Source of the DNA: Nyssa sinensis
Taxonomy: Eukaryota > Streptophyta > Magnoliopsida > Cornales > Nyssaceae
Assembly: GCA_008638375.1 (NCBI GenBank)
Contig: CM018041.1
Span: forward strand, 13,066,552 to 13,130,551
Direction: 5' to 3'
DNA length: 64,000 nt
A model generated the notes under the pieces. That model searched no databases. It was not told the DNA's origin and saw nothing but the letters and a program-made list of their open reading frames with translations. Both the position numbers and the translations under genes were made by a program. Position 1 is the stretch's first letter, and each line of letters starts with the position of its first letter. Shown here one piece after another: positions 49,152 to 60,847 of this stretch.

Positions 49152-49652
49152 TAAGCACGTCCTAAAAATAACCCAAGCTTGTACCTTTTGTCAACTACAG
49201 TTGGGTTCACCTGGTCTATGTGTTCTGAGAATTTTGACATACCAACATATAAGCCATAAATTATGCTAATTAGATGCTCCCCAGACCAATAAATATCTAA
49301 GTGCATTTTTGTCATCTTGATGCACCATTACATGTGTCATTTAAATTATCACATGATCAAATTGAATTAGGGAGAGAACAGTAATGGTATAAATGTGATT
49401 CACTAACAAACAAATTAAGTTAATTAAAAGCAAGCAAACCACATGAGCAACACCAGTACTTACTAGCTCTTAGCGGCCAGTTTGTTCCAATATTCAGTTA
49501 GAAACTCTTCTAATTAATATGTCTCTCAACTAGCAATAAATATGAACCCCGATCAAACAGCTAGCATTTTACTATTACTATGATCACCGATCTACAATGA
49601 ATCTATTAAGCTATGTGATCAGAATCATGCATGCAATGAATGTAAATCTGTG

Positions 49653-49685
<33 letters not shown>

Positions 49686-50233
49686 TGATCAAGAACCTAT
49701 AAGGAATCTTCCCAAATAAATATAGAATTCAAAGAGAATTTTGAAGAAAAGAAAGACAATATTTCTCTATTTTTTACTTTTTTTAATGAGAAAAAAAGGC
49801 ATTTTACTGATGTAAACAAGCACATAGTACTTGCCAACAGATGAAATGCCAATGTAATCACAGAGTCATGAGTTCTATATATATAGCAACTATATACAAC
49901 AAGAGTTACACCAGTTTAATTGAATGACGAAAATAGATGGGTTACTGGAAAAATTATGTTAAAAAACCAGTGTTCGTTCCTTTAGTACCTTGAAACGATG
50001 AGTTGGGTCGAACCAACCATTCGTTTCAACCCCCCAAACCAACAAATATGTATCTATTTCGTTGAGGGCTTTAAAGTCGTCTTCTTAATTAATTTAGCTT
50101 ATAACCAATTCTACGACTAATTATAATTATAGAGAGATGAGGAAGCTCTAAGCATATGTCCTAAAACAACGGATCGAAGCTTCTACGTTTGGCAATGTGG
50201 CTTCACATACACTCAAATGCCATATATACATCA

Positions 50234-50269
<36 letters not shown>
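49147..50269. other. Intergenic stretch, no gene seen
   Basis: AT-rich with TA/GT microsatellites at 49653-49680 and 50232-50270. No coding sequence or named repeat recognised. Confidence 0.45.
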
Positions 50270-51020
50270 GATGTAGTAGCAATGTTTTAAAACCTGGATC
50301 GGACCGGTCGGTTGAACCGTCAACCGGTTCATAATTAAATATATATATATATATATATGTGATGCAGTAGCAATGTTTTAAAACCCAAACCTGACCGGCC
50401 TGTTGAGCTGTCGACCGGTTCATAAAACGATTCAGTTTAATCCATAAAACCGTTTATAGTTCAAAACCGTTCTAAAAATATAAAATCGTTAAAACCAGCC
50501 GGTCGGACCGTCGAACCAGGTGACCATGTGCTGAGTCACCAATCAGACCGTCCAAAATTATTAAATTTATTTTGGATTATATTTAAAATTTTAAACCTTT
50601 GAAATTTGAAACTTCAGTATTATATATTTGCATCATGTAGTATTTTAATTATTTTATTTTATTTTATGCATGATTATTAGTATTTGTATCTTTTTTTTCA
50701 TGTAGTTGAAGACTAGATTATTGGATTATGCTTGGATTGGATATTACAATGATTTTTGTTATGGTCCTTGAGATTATGGAAGAATAGCAATGAAGTTTCA
50801 ACTTTCAACATTATAATAAGATATGTCTACTATATTTTTTTCTTGAAGTTTTACATATTATTTTGTAAATGTTTTTTATATAATTTTTAGTAATTTTTGT
50901 ATAATTTTTTAAATTTAAAATATCAATAATATGTATTATTAAATTTATTAATTACATAATTATAATATCACGATTTGATTCCGGTCAATCCGACGATTGA
51001 ATCGATAATCCGTAACGTAG
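50270..51020. mobile_element. Decayed short DNA element (hAT-type MITE?) with duplicated end
   Basis: GATGTAGTAGCAATGTTTTAAAACC at 50270 recurs as GATGCAGTAGCAATGTTTTAAAACC at 50361, each followed by an ACCGG/CCGGT-rich stretch (GGACCGGTCGGTTGAACCG; ACCGGCCTGTTGAGC). A CCGGTCAATCCGACGATTG block at about 50981-51000 could be the other arm. Short elements opening with AATGTTTTAAAACC and many CCGGT words are common in plants. I do not find the matching inverted end, so limits and class are uncertain. Confidence 0.3.
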
Positions 51021-51949
51021 ACATTTTTATGATTATATGAACGGACTTTTTCTTCCTTTTTTGTTGTCTAAAATATTTCAACAAACATATGAAAACACAA
51101 ACCGTATAAATAGGTATGTGTTCAACATTTTCATAAAGCATGACAATTTTATCTGCTGATTAATGGGCGCAAGGTTTTTTTATTAGAAAATCTCTTAGAT
51201 GAGATAACATTTCTTTGCATTTGTGTTTTAGTGTATCAGTTAGAAAAAATCAATGTTGTGCATGTATGTTGGAAGTCTTGAGATGTGGTTGGATTAAAAC
51301 TTAACTGTTCTAATGTGATATGATAGGATTTAACACACAGAATCTTACTAAACTGTTTTTTTTTTTTTTTTTTTGAATTTTGTTGTATAATTTTTACCCT
51401 AATTTTTTTTTTTCCAGTTTGGTATATACCATGTTAACCAAGCAAAATTTTGTTATTCTCCATAGAATATGTAGAAATTTAACCATTCAATCAATTAAAT
51501 GAGTGTTTGGAGCTTTCTAAATTAAAAAAAAAATTACTTTTGATAGAAATACCATATATGAAGATGATACATATTTTGGTGGGCCTCTAACATTTTATCA
51601 GCATTTAGTAGCACTAGTCACTTCGTAGAGCACGATTGTCGTAGAGACTATTTGATTTGGACAAATACTTTTCGGATATCTGTGAACAATTCTGAGTTCT
51701 TCATGGATGCACAACTTTCTCCAATCTCTTATTATAGTTTTGTCTGCAAAATGAAAATCATACGATAAGCCTTCCCTTTGCAGATCATGTCATGTAATGA
51801 AAAAAACAAATGACATCCTTGGAAAGTGCATATTTGACGTCTATATTTAGTTTAGATATTTACATAGTACTACAATGGTCATTGACAAGGACTTAAATTT
51901 TGATAAAAACTAAGAAAGCAAAAGAAGGGACAATCTTTTACTTACAATT
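51021..51949. other. AT-rich intergenic stretch
   Basis: No gene seen. Contains a T run at 51358-51374 and AT-rich filler. Confidence 0.4.
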
Positions 51950-53063
51950 TGTAAAACCCGACATTGGCTCAGGACTGGGTTGAAGAATCTACTCTCGCCT
52001 TGCTCTACCGTGTCCTGAATATATATTTAAATTAGCTCGAATGTCATATTCTTGTATTAGTAGTGTTTGTAACTAAATAATCATGTAACTCAATGTATAA
52101 TTGCATTCATGTAAGCCTAGCCCTGTTCGAGAGTCATTTTCATTACATATAAATCTTGTCGTAAAATTTATTCGCGATTGGGCTCATGTGTATAAAAATC
52201 GATTCTTGAATTGTCCAGAGAGGACAGTTCGGGAATGCATAAATCTGCATTGCAATCAATAGCTTCTCATGCTTGAATATTCCATTATGACAAATTTCAG
52301 CACGGTCTCCTATTGTTCTTTGGGTATATATTTAGGCGTGCTAATGTCTATCTCGTATACTTGGTAAACCGTGGGGAGAGGCTGCCAAAATTTTGTCTGA
52401 GTGGAATCAAGCATTTGATTTGCTGCTGATTGCAATGTAGATTGTGCATTCACGAATGGGATAGGATCACCTTACCCATTAGAGAGAAGTTGGAGGTGAT
52501 AGGATTCATGTTTCATATTTATAATGAGTACCATTTTTGACTTGTATTAGGTAGACGAAAATGGATAAGAGTTGGATGGACTTGAGGGGCAGGCATTTTC
52601 CAGGGTATGTGAAGGGGATCAAAGATTTAATTGAGTTTGCTCGTGTATCTGTAGATGGGAGAAATAGGATAAGATGTCCATGTAAGAGGTGCAATAATAG
52701 GGATTATATGAACATAAATGAGGTCAAAGAGCACCTACTCCAACACGGGATGGACAAGAGATATACGTGTTGGGAATTTCACGGGGAATGCCGTGACGTA
52801 CGAGTGGTATTTGAAGATGAAGAAGAAGACGACGATGATGACTTTGTGATAATGTTGGGGTTGGTTACGTAGGCTTGCCACAAATGTTGACAGACTTGCA
52901 GAGGGCAACAACTAGGGCTAGTAGTCACAGGAGTGATACCGAACAATCGGACGCGTTTGAGTCCTTTTTGAGGGAAGCAAGGCAGCCATTATATCTGGGT
53001 TGTGATAAGTTTTCGAAACTGGACTTTTTCGTGAAACTCCTTCATATTAAGACTATCAACCGA
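51950..53063 (+). mobile_element. Fragment of an autonomous-type CACTA element
   Basis: Non-coding leader (about 51950-52560, including TTGAATTGTCCAGAGAGGAC near 52214) and the start of a CACTA transposase gene. No terminus of this element is visible on the left. On the right it is cut at 53063 by CACTA-3; the bases just before (CGA, 53061-53063) would be that insertion's target duplication, whose partner is outside the window. Confidence 0.7.
52561..53063 (+). pseudogene. CACTA transposase gene, N-terminal part, frameshifted and cut
   Basis: The frame starts at ATG 52561 and residues 1-75 form the transposase-associated domain of CACTA elements: MDKSWMDLRGRHFPGYVKG at the start, then RCPCKRCNNRDYMN with the C-x-C-x2-C cluster, EVKEHLLQHGM, and TCWEFHGE. 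An acidic tail (EDEEEDDDDD) follows, and a stop comes at 52870. The continuation is in another frame from about 52850: GLPQMLTDLQRATTR, then ESFLREARQPLYLGCDKFSK, which matches the TNP2-type transposase entry region. A small indel near 52845 explains the shift. The protein is cut at 53063 by CACTA-3, so the catalytic domain is missing and it cannot act. Confidence 0.85.
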
Positions 53064-53924
53064 CACTACAACAAAATGCATTATTAGCGACGCGCGCGTG
53101 CGTCACTAATAGTGCAATTGTGCGTCGCAAAAGTCCTTTTGCGACGCACAAACGTGTGTCGCTAAAGCGTCACAAATAGTGTCGTCGCTAATACTATTAG
53201 CGATGCACGGAACCTTTGGTGTCGCTAAAAGTCCCTATTAGCGACACACAAAATGCGTCGCTAATAATTGGGTATGGGCGTCGCAAATAATATACAAGGG
53301 CGCAGTGTGCATCGCTAAAAGTCAGTATTAGTAACGCACAGTGGGCGTCGCTAAATGTGTGTATTAGCGACACCCACTGTGCGTCTCTAATACTTACTTT
53401 TAGTGACGCACACTGTGCGTCGCTAATACTGAATTTTTAAATTGAATTCTGACTTTTAGCGACACTCTGGTGTGCGTCGCTAAAAGTGTTTTTTTTTTTT
53501 TTAGAACCATATCTGCTTTGTTTTATTTGTTGTTTTGTTCCTGTTTAAACCTGTATCAATCATCCATCCTGATATACAATAAAATCCAAGCATTCTGAAA
53601 TAAATATATTAAAAAAGAAAAATACATTCATATATATATATATTAAACTAATTATGTACAATTGTAAAAGTACAATTCATCAATAAATAGAAAAATTAAA
53701 AATTGTCTCCAAAATGTTACTACAGATGTCCATGAAAATAAAAAATAAAAATAACAAGTTCCGATGCAAAACATAACGACGACGTGACAATAATCCCGAT
53801 CAATCTGAAATAAAGATCAAATGACATATATTACAACAATTATTAAATATATATGAACATAGAATGTGAATAGTTTTTTTTTTTTTTTGCATGCACAAAT
53901 AGTAAGAACGATATAAAGTAACAT

Positions 53925-54727
53925 AAGTCTATTTTATCATTTGTGAGGTGTGTGATGTCGTTTCGGTGTAGTTAGACTGCTATCCGGCATTTTGGTCTGT
54001 TAAAACCCCAAAATGGGCCTTTTTGAAGCTGAAACTTGCATAAGTTTCAAACCGGGCATCCGAACCGAATGCCATAAGTTCGTGCAAATCTATTTTATCA
54101 TTTGTGAGGTGTGTGATGTGATTTTGGTGTAGTTAGTCTGATATCCGGCATTTTGGTCTGTCAAACCCCCAAAATAGGCTTTTTTGGAGCTGAAACTTGC
54201 ATAAGTTTCAAACCGGGCATCCGAACCGAGTGCCGTAAGTTCGTGCAAGTCTATTTTATCATTTGTGAGGTGTGTGAATTGGTTTCGGTGTAGTTAGGCC
54301 AATATCCGGCATTTTGGTCTGTCAAAATCCCAAAATGGGCATTTTTGAAGCTGAAACTTGCTTAAGTTTCAAACCAGGCATCCGAACCAAGTGCCGGAAG
54401 TTTGTACAAGTTTATTTTATCATTTTTGAGGTGTGTGATGGGGTTTCGGTATAGTTAGGCCGATATTCGGGATTCTGGTCTGTCAAAACCCCACAATGGG
54501 CCTTTTTGGAGCTGAAACTTGCATAAGTTTCAAACCGGGCATCCGAACCGAGTGCCATAAGTTTGTGCAAGTTTATTTTATCATTTTTGAGGTGTGTGAT
54601 GGGGTTTCAGTATAGTTAGGCCGATATTCGGGGTTTTGGTCTGTCAAAACCCCAAAATAGGTCTTTTTGGAGCTGAAAGTTACATAAGTTTCAAACCGGC
54701 AATCCGAACCGAGTGTCGTAAGTTCGT
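53925..54727. repeat. Type-C satellite inside CACTA-3
   Basis: About five ~160-bp monomers with the C-type signature GAGCTGAAACTTGCATAAG and GTGTAGTTAGGCCGATATCC. They start at the same place relative to the CACTA left end as in CACTA-2, so the array is part of the element's structure. Confidence 0.9.
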
Positions 54728-54955
54728 GTGTGTTTGTGTGTGTAAACTATGGTGCAACATATAATATTTATATAAAAGAGGAATATAATGGTATCCGGTG
54801 TTGCATGTGGAATACCTTTTGTTCTAGAAGTTGAAGCTTCTATGATCTCATCAGGGTCAAGGGGTTCCCTTTTTATCTCACGATCTGACTCCAGCGGAAA
54901 CTCTTTCTCACAAGCACTTGAATGAAACACATACACGTTGAAATGCATGTCTCCT
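54728..54955 (-). other. Exon-like minus-strand segment in CACTA-3
   Basis: The minus-strand frame from ATG 54948 reads a charged peptide (EKEFPLESDREIKREPLDPD, then EIIEASTSRTK) and reaches AAAAG|GTATTC, a possible splice donor at about 54816. Beyond that the frame is low-complexity. It could be an exon of a captured gene or of a second CACTA gene; I do not recognise it. Confidence 0.2.
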
Positions 54956-56915
54956 TGATGAGTGCATAAAAGTGCACTCTAAATATCCCATTATTTGATT
55001 AAAATGCTAGAAAGTGAATAGGAATATTGAGATATATTTGATATTATTTATTTAATTTCTATTTACATTGAGATATATTTTAGCGGTATTTTATAAGATT
55101 TTAAGTCTCAAATGTTGCATTATTTGTTGGCGAGAGATAGTTTGCAATTGCGCTTTACACTTAATAGTTTTGGAATAATTTTTGGCTTTTTGGCAGATTC
55201 GACCATTGAGTTTCAATCGAGATTTGGGTGGCGTTAGAATTTCAGAATGAGAAAGTGATCTTCATGAAATATTTAGAGGACGTCTTGAGCTTTTCAAAAA
55301 GGTCTGGTTTGCAAAAATCGGAGTTCGTTTGGGCCTCCAAACATTATTTCAAAGACAGGCCTGGAAAGCTGCTATGAACCTCTCCGTCCAGCCAACTTGA
55401 AGAGGCCATAACTTGAGCTTCTGAAGCTCAAATCAGATGGTTCTTGAGCCTAAAATTATCTACTCATCCGGGGCTACAACTTTCGTGAAGGGTCCGAGTT
55501 GAGATTCAGTTGTTATCTGGTAGAAAATAGAGCGTAAAGTTGGCAATTGTTAGCTACGCGCGAGAATAAGAAAAGCAGAGCAAAGAAAAGAAAGAAAACA
55601 AAAAAAAAGGAAAAGAAAATTAAATTTGAAAAGTCAAAGCTGTTGGAACAAAGCTTCTTGTGTGGGACCCTTGTTGAAGCAACCAAAAAGAAAGAAAAAA
55701 ATATAAGTAGCAGTGGGTTGCCAGTGGGCTAAGACTAAGATGCCAAATGAAATAAAGAAGAATAAAGCAATGCAGGTTGGTGCGCCTGCTTGGGCATGCA
55801 TTAGGTGGACCAGGGCCTAATTGCTGGCTTGGGACAAGCGGTAGGCGCGCAAGAATTAAATAAAGAATTTGTGGCGCGCGGCTGATTTGGAGAGTGGGCT
55901 GATGACGCGGGGCCCAGGGGCACTGCTTTGACTTGAGTTGGGGCGTAATGGCTGAGCGGAAGCCCATTATTCATGCGCCGAGGGCTGTGCGCGTGAAGGA
56001 GAGTTTTTGGGAGACAGCTGAGATATATAAGAAAAAAATATAGAAAACAGAAGGCGGCGGCGGGAGAAACAGAACAGTGAACAGAGAGAACAGAGCTGCG
56101 GCGGTAGGAAAAATTGGAGAACAGAAGCAGGACGCAGTGCAAGTCGCAGTCACGCCATGGCAGATTATTTTTTCGTGAAATTTTTGTTATCCATACTGTA
56201 CATGGGTAACTAAATTTCTAAGTGGAGTTAGGGATTACTTTGCACCATAAATGGTTATTTTAATTTATTTTGATTCTTGTACATGGTTTTAATTTGTTAA
56301 ATCCTTCGTTGATCATTCATAAATTATTGTTAGATTTTATTGTCCGAATAATTAAAGGTTTTAGTCCGTTTATAGATTCAGTCATGCTTTTTCTATTGAG
56401 TGGATTAATGTTTTGATTATTTTTGGAACAATTAAATATTTATATTGATTCAATTCTTTGCTGCAATATTGCTCGTTCGGTATATTGTCGTCGTTGGGTT
56501 TTTTCAATGTGAATATTAATTTGAGAGATTTAAAAGTGTTGAATGATTTTTCAAAGGGTTATTTTTAGTCTAATTTTGATGCATAATTTTAAATCTTCCG
56601 ATTGAGATTTTTAGAATTCAATTTCTCAATTGAGTTATCTGTGAATTAAAAATAATTGAAATACCATATATGTGCAAGGGATTCCCGACACTCCACTGTT
56701 CGTTAATTTTGAATATTTTCTTCCATTAGTCAATTTGTTTAATTCTTAATTTTCATTCACAGATCATTTTTATATATTTTTATTTTCTCGTTAACCGTTT
56801 AATACTTTCTGTAGTTTCAGAAATTCTATTTATTATTCTTTTAATTTAGTCTCCCTGTGGAATCGACACCCCAAAGCTACACTACAACTACCGCGTTATT
56901 CTTTGGGCGTAATCA
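54956..56915 (+). repeat. Athila 5' LTR (1,960 bp)
   Basis: Starts TGATGAGTGCATAAAAGTGC and ends GGGCGTAATCA, TG...CA ends, followed by AATT and the PBS. A GC-rich stretch (55760-55990) precedes TATATAAG, likely the promoter. ORFs inside (55547-55732, 55620-56153) are not genes. Confidence 0.88.
56024..56031 (+). promoter_or_regulatory. LTR TATA box
   Basis: TATATAAG within the LTR downstream of a GC-rich region; transcription (start of R) would begin about 30 bp further on, leaving roughly 850 bp of R/U5. Confidence 0.45.
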
Positions 56916-56920
56916 AATTT

Positions 56921-56938
56921 TGGCGCCGTTGCCGGGGA
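56921..56938 (+). other. Primer binding site, tRNA-Asp
   Basis: TGGCGCCGTTGCCGGGGA, five bases after the LTR end. The first 17 bases are complementary to the 3' end of plant tRNA-Asp(GTC) including CCA. Confidence 0.9.
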
Positions 56939-57098
56939 GACGGTAGAAGAATCAGTAGATAGTTTTTCTTTTCAACAGTTTGTAAAGGCGGTAACTTCGT
57001 TCCCTTCTTTTTACTTACTACATTATTATTATTATTTTTTATTTATTTTATTTTATTTCTTCTTTTTTTTATTATTTATTTTATTATTGTCATCTTGC

Positions 57099-60000
57099 AT
57101 GCATAATAGGTATAGGGACGCATTAGGCCGCTTTGCTTATAGGCCTGTGTTAGAGTCGGATTTAGAGTCTAATTTTTCTTGTTTTTCTAATTCTTTGTTT
57201 GATAATATTTCCAATTCTGCAAATATGAGTGAATATGAGGATCAACCCACTAGGACTCTTCAGGATTACCTTCACCCTACACGCACAGCTACACCATCAT
57301 GCATCATGTTTTCACCCAATGCTCGTCCAATTGATGTTAAAACAGGGGTAATACAGTTACTCCCTACATTTCATGGTTTGGAAAATGAGAATCCATATGT
57401 GCATATTAGGGAGTTTGAAGAGGTAGTTGCGACTTTTCATAGTCAGAATGCAACACAAGACATTGTGAGACTTAAGTTCTTCCCTTTCTCTTTGAAGGAT
57501 CGAGCTAAGAGTTGGCTATACTCACTGAGACCACGGTCAATTGGATCGTGGAATGAGATGACCCAAATTTTCTTCACTAAATACTTTCCCCAACACAAGA
57601 CCAATGCTTTGAAAAGACAGATTTCCACCTTTGCACAAAAGGATAGTGAGACTTTGTATCAATCTTGGGAGAGGTTTAAGGAGTTACTGAGTATATGCCC
57701 TCACCATGGGTATGAGAGTTGGCGTGTAGTGAGCTATTTCTATGAGGGACTTACACCTAGAGAGCGCCAATTTGTAGAGATGATGTGCAATGGTGAGTTC
57801 CTACAGAAAGATCCTGATGAGGCCATAGAGTATCTTAATGAGCTTGCTGAAAAAGCTCACACATGGACAGGACCTAGTGCTTCTGAAAGCACAAATAGGT
57901 CACGACCCATAGGGAACCAACAGAGTGGGGGAATTTACCATCTTAGGGAGGAGGATAATTTGAAAGTTAAGGTTGAGGCACTCACTAGAGAGTTAGAGAT
58001 GCTAAAGGCTAGAGACGTAAAGCCAACACACTTGGCTAATCATGCAGAGCCTTTTAGACCATGTTCAGTGTGTGGCGGGGTAGATCACCTTGCCCAAGAG
58101 TGTCCCACATCAGCTGAGATGAGAGGGATGTATGAGGACCAATGTAATACCCTAGGTATGTACAAGAAGCCTTTCACACCCTACTCTGAGACTTACAATC
58201 CAGGGTGGCGCAATCACCCCAATTTTAGCTGGAAATCTGAAAGTCAGCCACATGCACCACCACCTGCACAGCCTCCTAGATCATACCCTGCAACATATCA
58301 TGCACCATATCATGTATCTTCATCTTCTAGGAATTCTTTAGAAGATACTTTACAAGCATTTATTGAAGCACAGGATAAGACTAACCAAAAATTTGAATCT
58401 TTGATCACGCAGGTTGTCGAAGAAAATAAAGAGATAAAGAGCCAAGTGTCTAAATTGATAAGCTCTTTGAGTGTGAATGAGCGAGGCCGATTCCCTTCCC
58501 AAGCTCAATCCGCACCCCAAGGTCAACACATGGCACAAGAGAATCTGAAGGATGCACACGCCATTGTGACTCGAAGTGGTAAGTCCGTACACATCCCAAC
58601 AATGAACGAATCAGAGGATGTAGAAAAAGAACATGATGGTAACAATGCTGAACTGCCTAAGGAACCAGAGGTGACGACGAGCTATGTTAAGGTACCATTC
58701 CCTCAAGCTTTAAAATCAACCAAGCGCACTCTGGATCCTAATAATGAAATCCTCGAAAATCTCAGGCAGGTAAAAATCAATCTTCCTCTTTTGCATGTAA
58801 TTAAGCAAGTTCCTACTTATGCAAAGGTTCTTAAGGATTTATGTACAGTTAAGAGGAAGCACCATGTGAAGAAGACAGCATTCCTAACAGAGCAAGTTAG
58901 TGCTCTCATTGAGCAGAGGATCCCCTCCAAGTACAAGGATCCTGGTTGTCCAACCATTGCATGTAGTATTGGAAATCATGAGTTTGGACAAGCTTTACTT
59001 GATTTAGGAGCAAGTGTGAATTTAATGCCTTATTCTATTTACTTGCAGATGGGGTTAGGAGAGATCAAACCAACCTCTGTGGTATTGCAATTGGCTGACC
59101 GTTCAGTCAGAGCACCACGGGGTGTGGTAGAGGATGTTTTAATTCAAGTGGATAAATTTTATTATCCTGTTGATTTCATAATCCTTGACACTAACTCTAC
59201 TGTTGATTCTATCTCTAAAATTCCTTTGATTTTAGGTAGGCCTTTCCTTGCCACAGCTAATGCTCTTATCAATTGCAGGAATAGACTTATGAAGCTGTCT
59301 TTTGGGAACATGACTCTTGAGGTGAATATATTTCATGTTGCAAAACAACTAGAAGAGGACGATGAGTGCCACCAGACATACATGATTGATTCACTTGTTG
59401 ATTCACTCATAGATAAGGGAGTTCCTCCAACTCATGATTCTGATCCCCTTGAGCATTTTTTGGTTAATTCTGAGTTCGATTATATTGCTGATCCATCTGA
59501 TGTGGTCGATATTTGTGCTATTTTTGACAGGACCCAGGATTATGAAGCACGGGGGTGGCAACCAAAGTTTGAAGAGTTACCTACAAAAAGGGAAGAGCAG
59601 ATTCCTTCAAGTGTGGTGCCCCCAAAAGTTGAATTGAAGCCTTTGCCTCAGGGTTTAAAGCATGTTTTCCTTGGTCTAGGTGACACTTTTCCTGTTATCA
59701 TTTCATCTGAATTATCTGAGTCCCAAGGCAAGAAATTAATTCAGACCCTGAATAGGCATAGGCCGGCCATAGGTTGGAGCATAGCTGACATAAAAGGTGT
59801 TAGTCCCCTAGTTTGTTCGCATAAAATTAATTTGGAGGAAGGAACTAACCCTCGTAGAGACCCCCAGCGTAGGCTTAATCCCACTATGAAGGAAGTGGTG
59901 AAAAATGAGGTTTTGAAACTATTAGACGCAGGCGTTATATATCCTATTGCTGATAGTAAATGGGTTAGTCCTACGCAGGTTGTCCCGAAAAAGTCAGGTG

Positions 60001-60560
60001 TCACTGTGATAAAAAATGACCTAGGAGAGTTAGTCCCTACAAGACTTGTGACTGGATGGCGGATGTGCATTGATTATAGGAAACTGAATGCTGTCACTCG
60101 AAAAGACCATTTTCCTCTCCCTTTTATTGATCAAATTCTTGAGCGTGTGGCTGGTCATCCTTATTATTGTTTCTTAGATGGTTATTCTGGTTATTATCAA
60201 ATTGAAATTGCATTGGAAGACCAGGAAAAAATCACTTTTACTTGTCCTTTTGGTACTTATGCTTTTCGTAGAATGCCATTTGGATTGTGTAATGCACCTG
60301 CTACTTTTCAATGTTGCATGATGAGTATTTTTAGTGATATGGTTGAAAATTGCATGGAAGTGTTTATGGATGATGTGACTGTGGTTGGATCTTCTTTTGA
60401 TGCATGCTTAATGAATTTAGAGAAAGTGTTGACCCGTTGTGAGGAGAAGGACTTGGTTTTGAATTGGGAAAAATATCATTTTATGGTCCCTTCAGGTATT
60501 GTCTTAGGGCATATTATTTCTTCTAGAGGGATAGAGGTTGATCAATCTAAGATTAATTAA
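57099..60560 (+). pseudogene. gag-pol: Athila gag-protease-reverse transcriptase, ends at a frameshift
   Basis: The open frame begins at 57087, but the first real ATG is at 57099; residue numbers below count from 57087. Gag domain about 88-262 (PTFHGLENENPYVHIREFEE; FFTKYFP; CPHHGYESW). A coiled-coil-like stretch lies at 290-308. Zinc knuckle CX2CX4HX4C uses C326, C329, H334, C339. The protease has catalytic D639 in DLGAS and the LILGRPFLAT segment at 714-723. RT spans about 920-1157, with YRKLNAVTRKDHFPLPFIDQ and the catalytic pair D1095-D1096 in FMDD. The TAA at 60558-60560 results from loss of one base, since homology resumes at once in another frame (LPTPKTVKDMRSFLGHAG). The rest of pol is intact in sense up to further stops. 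Function in life: virus-like particle protein, maturation protease and cDNA synthesis. Confidence 0.93.
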
Positions 60561-60847
60561 TCTCTAAATTGCCCACACCTAAGACAGTTAAGGATATGAG
60601 ATCTTTTCTTGGTCATGCAGGCTTTTATAGGAGGTTTATACAGAATTTTTCCAGCATATCTAGACCACTATGTGACCTTCTAGCTAAAGACGCCCCATTT
60701 GAGTGGACACAAGCATGTCAAGAGGCCTTTAAAATGCTAATTGGCAAGCTTACTTCAGCACCCATAATGCAGCCACCTGATTGGACTTTACCTTTTGAGA
60801 TTATGTGTGATGCTAGTGATTATGCTGTAGGTGCTGTTCTTGGATAG
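60561..60847 (+). pseudogene. Athila RT thumb / RNase H start, ends at a nonsense stop
   Basis: Same polyprotein, frame 2. SFLGHAGFYRRFIQNFS is the RT connection motif; EIMCDASDYAVGAVLG contains the first RNase H acid. A TAG at 60845-60847 then interrupts where a Gln codon is expected (CAG to TAG). Reading continues in the same frame beyond. Confidence 0.9.

Larger units (their letters stand above)
53064..54955. mobile_element. CACTA-3, left part, interrupted by the Athila element
   Basis: Left terminus CACTACAACAAAATG at 53064. Subterminal TTAGCGACGC motifs run to about 53490. The unique block at 53505-53925 matches CACTA-2 (17060-17480) nearly base for base, including the TTTTTTTGCATGCA stretch before the satellite. 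Type-C satellite follows, then 54728-54955. The element is cut at 54955 by the Athila 5' LTR and its right end must lie beyond the window. No transposase frame is visible, so this is the same non-autonomous family as CACTA-2. Confidence 0.88.

Noticed and set aside
55547..56153. ORFs of 60-115 codons around 55.5-56.2 kb
   Set aside because: They lie within the Athila 5' LTR and include its promoter region.
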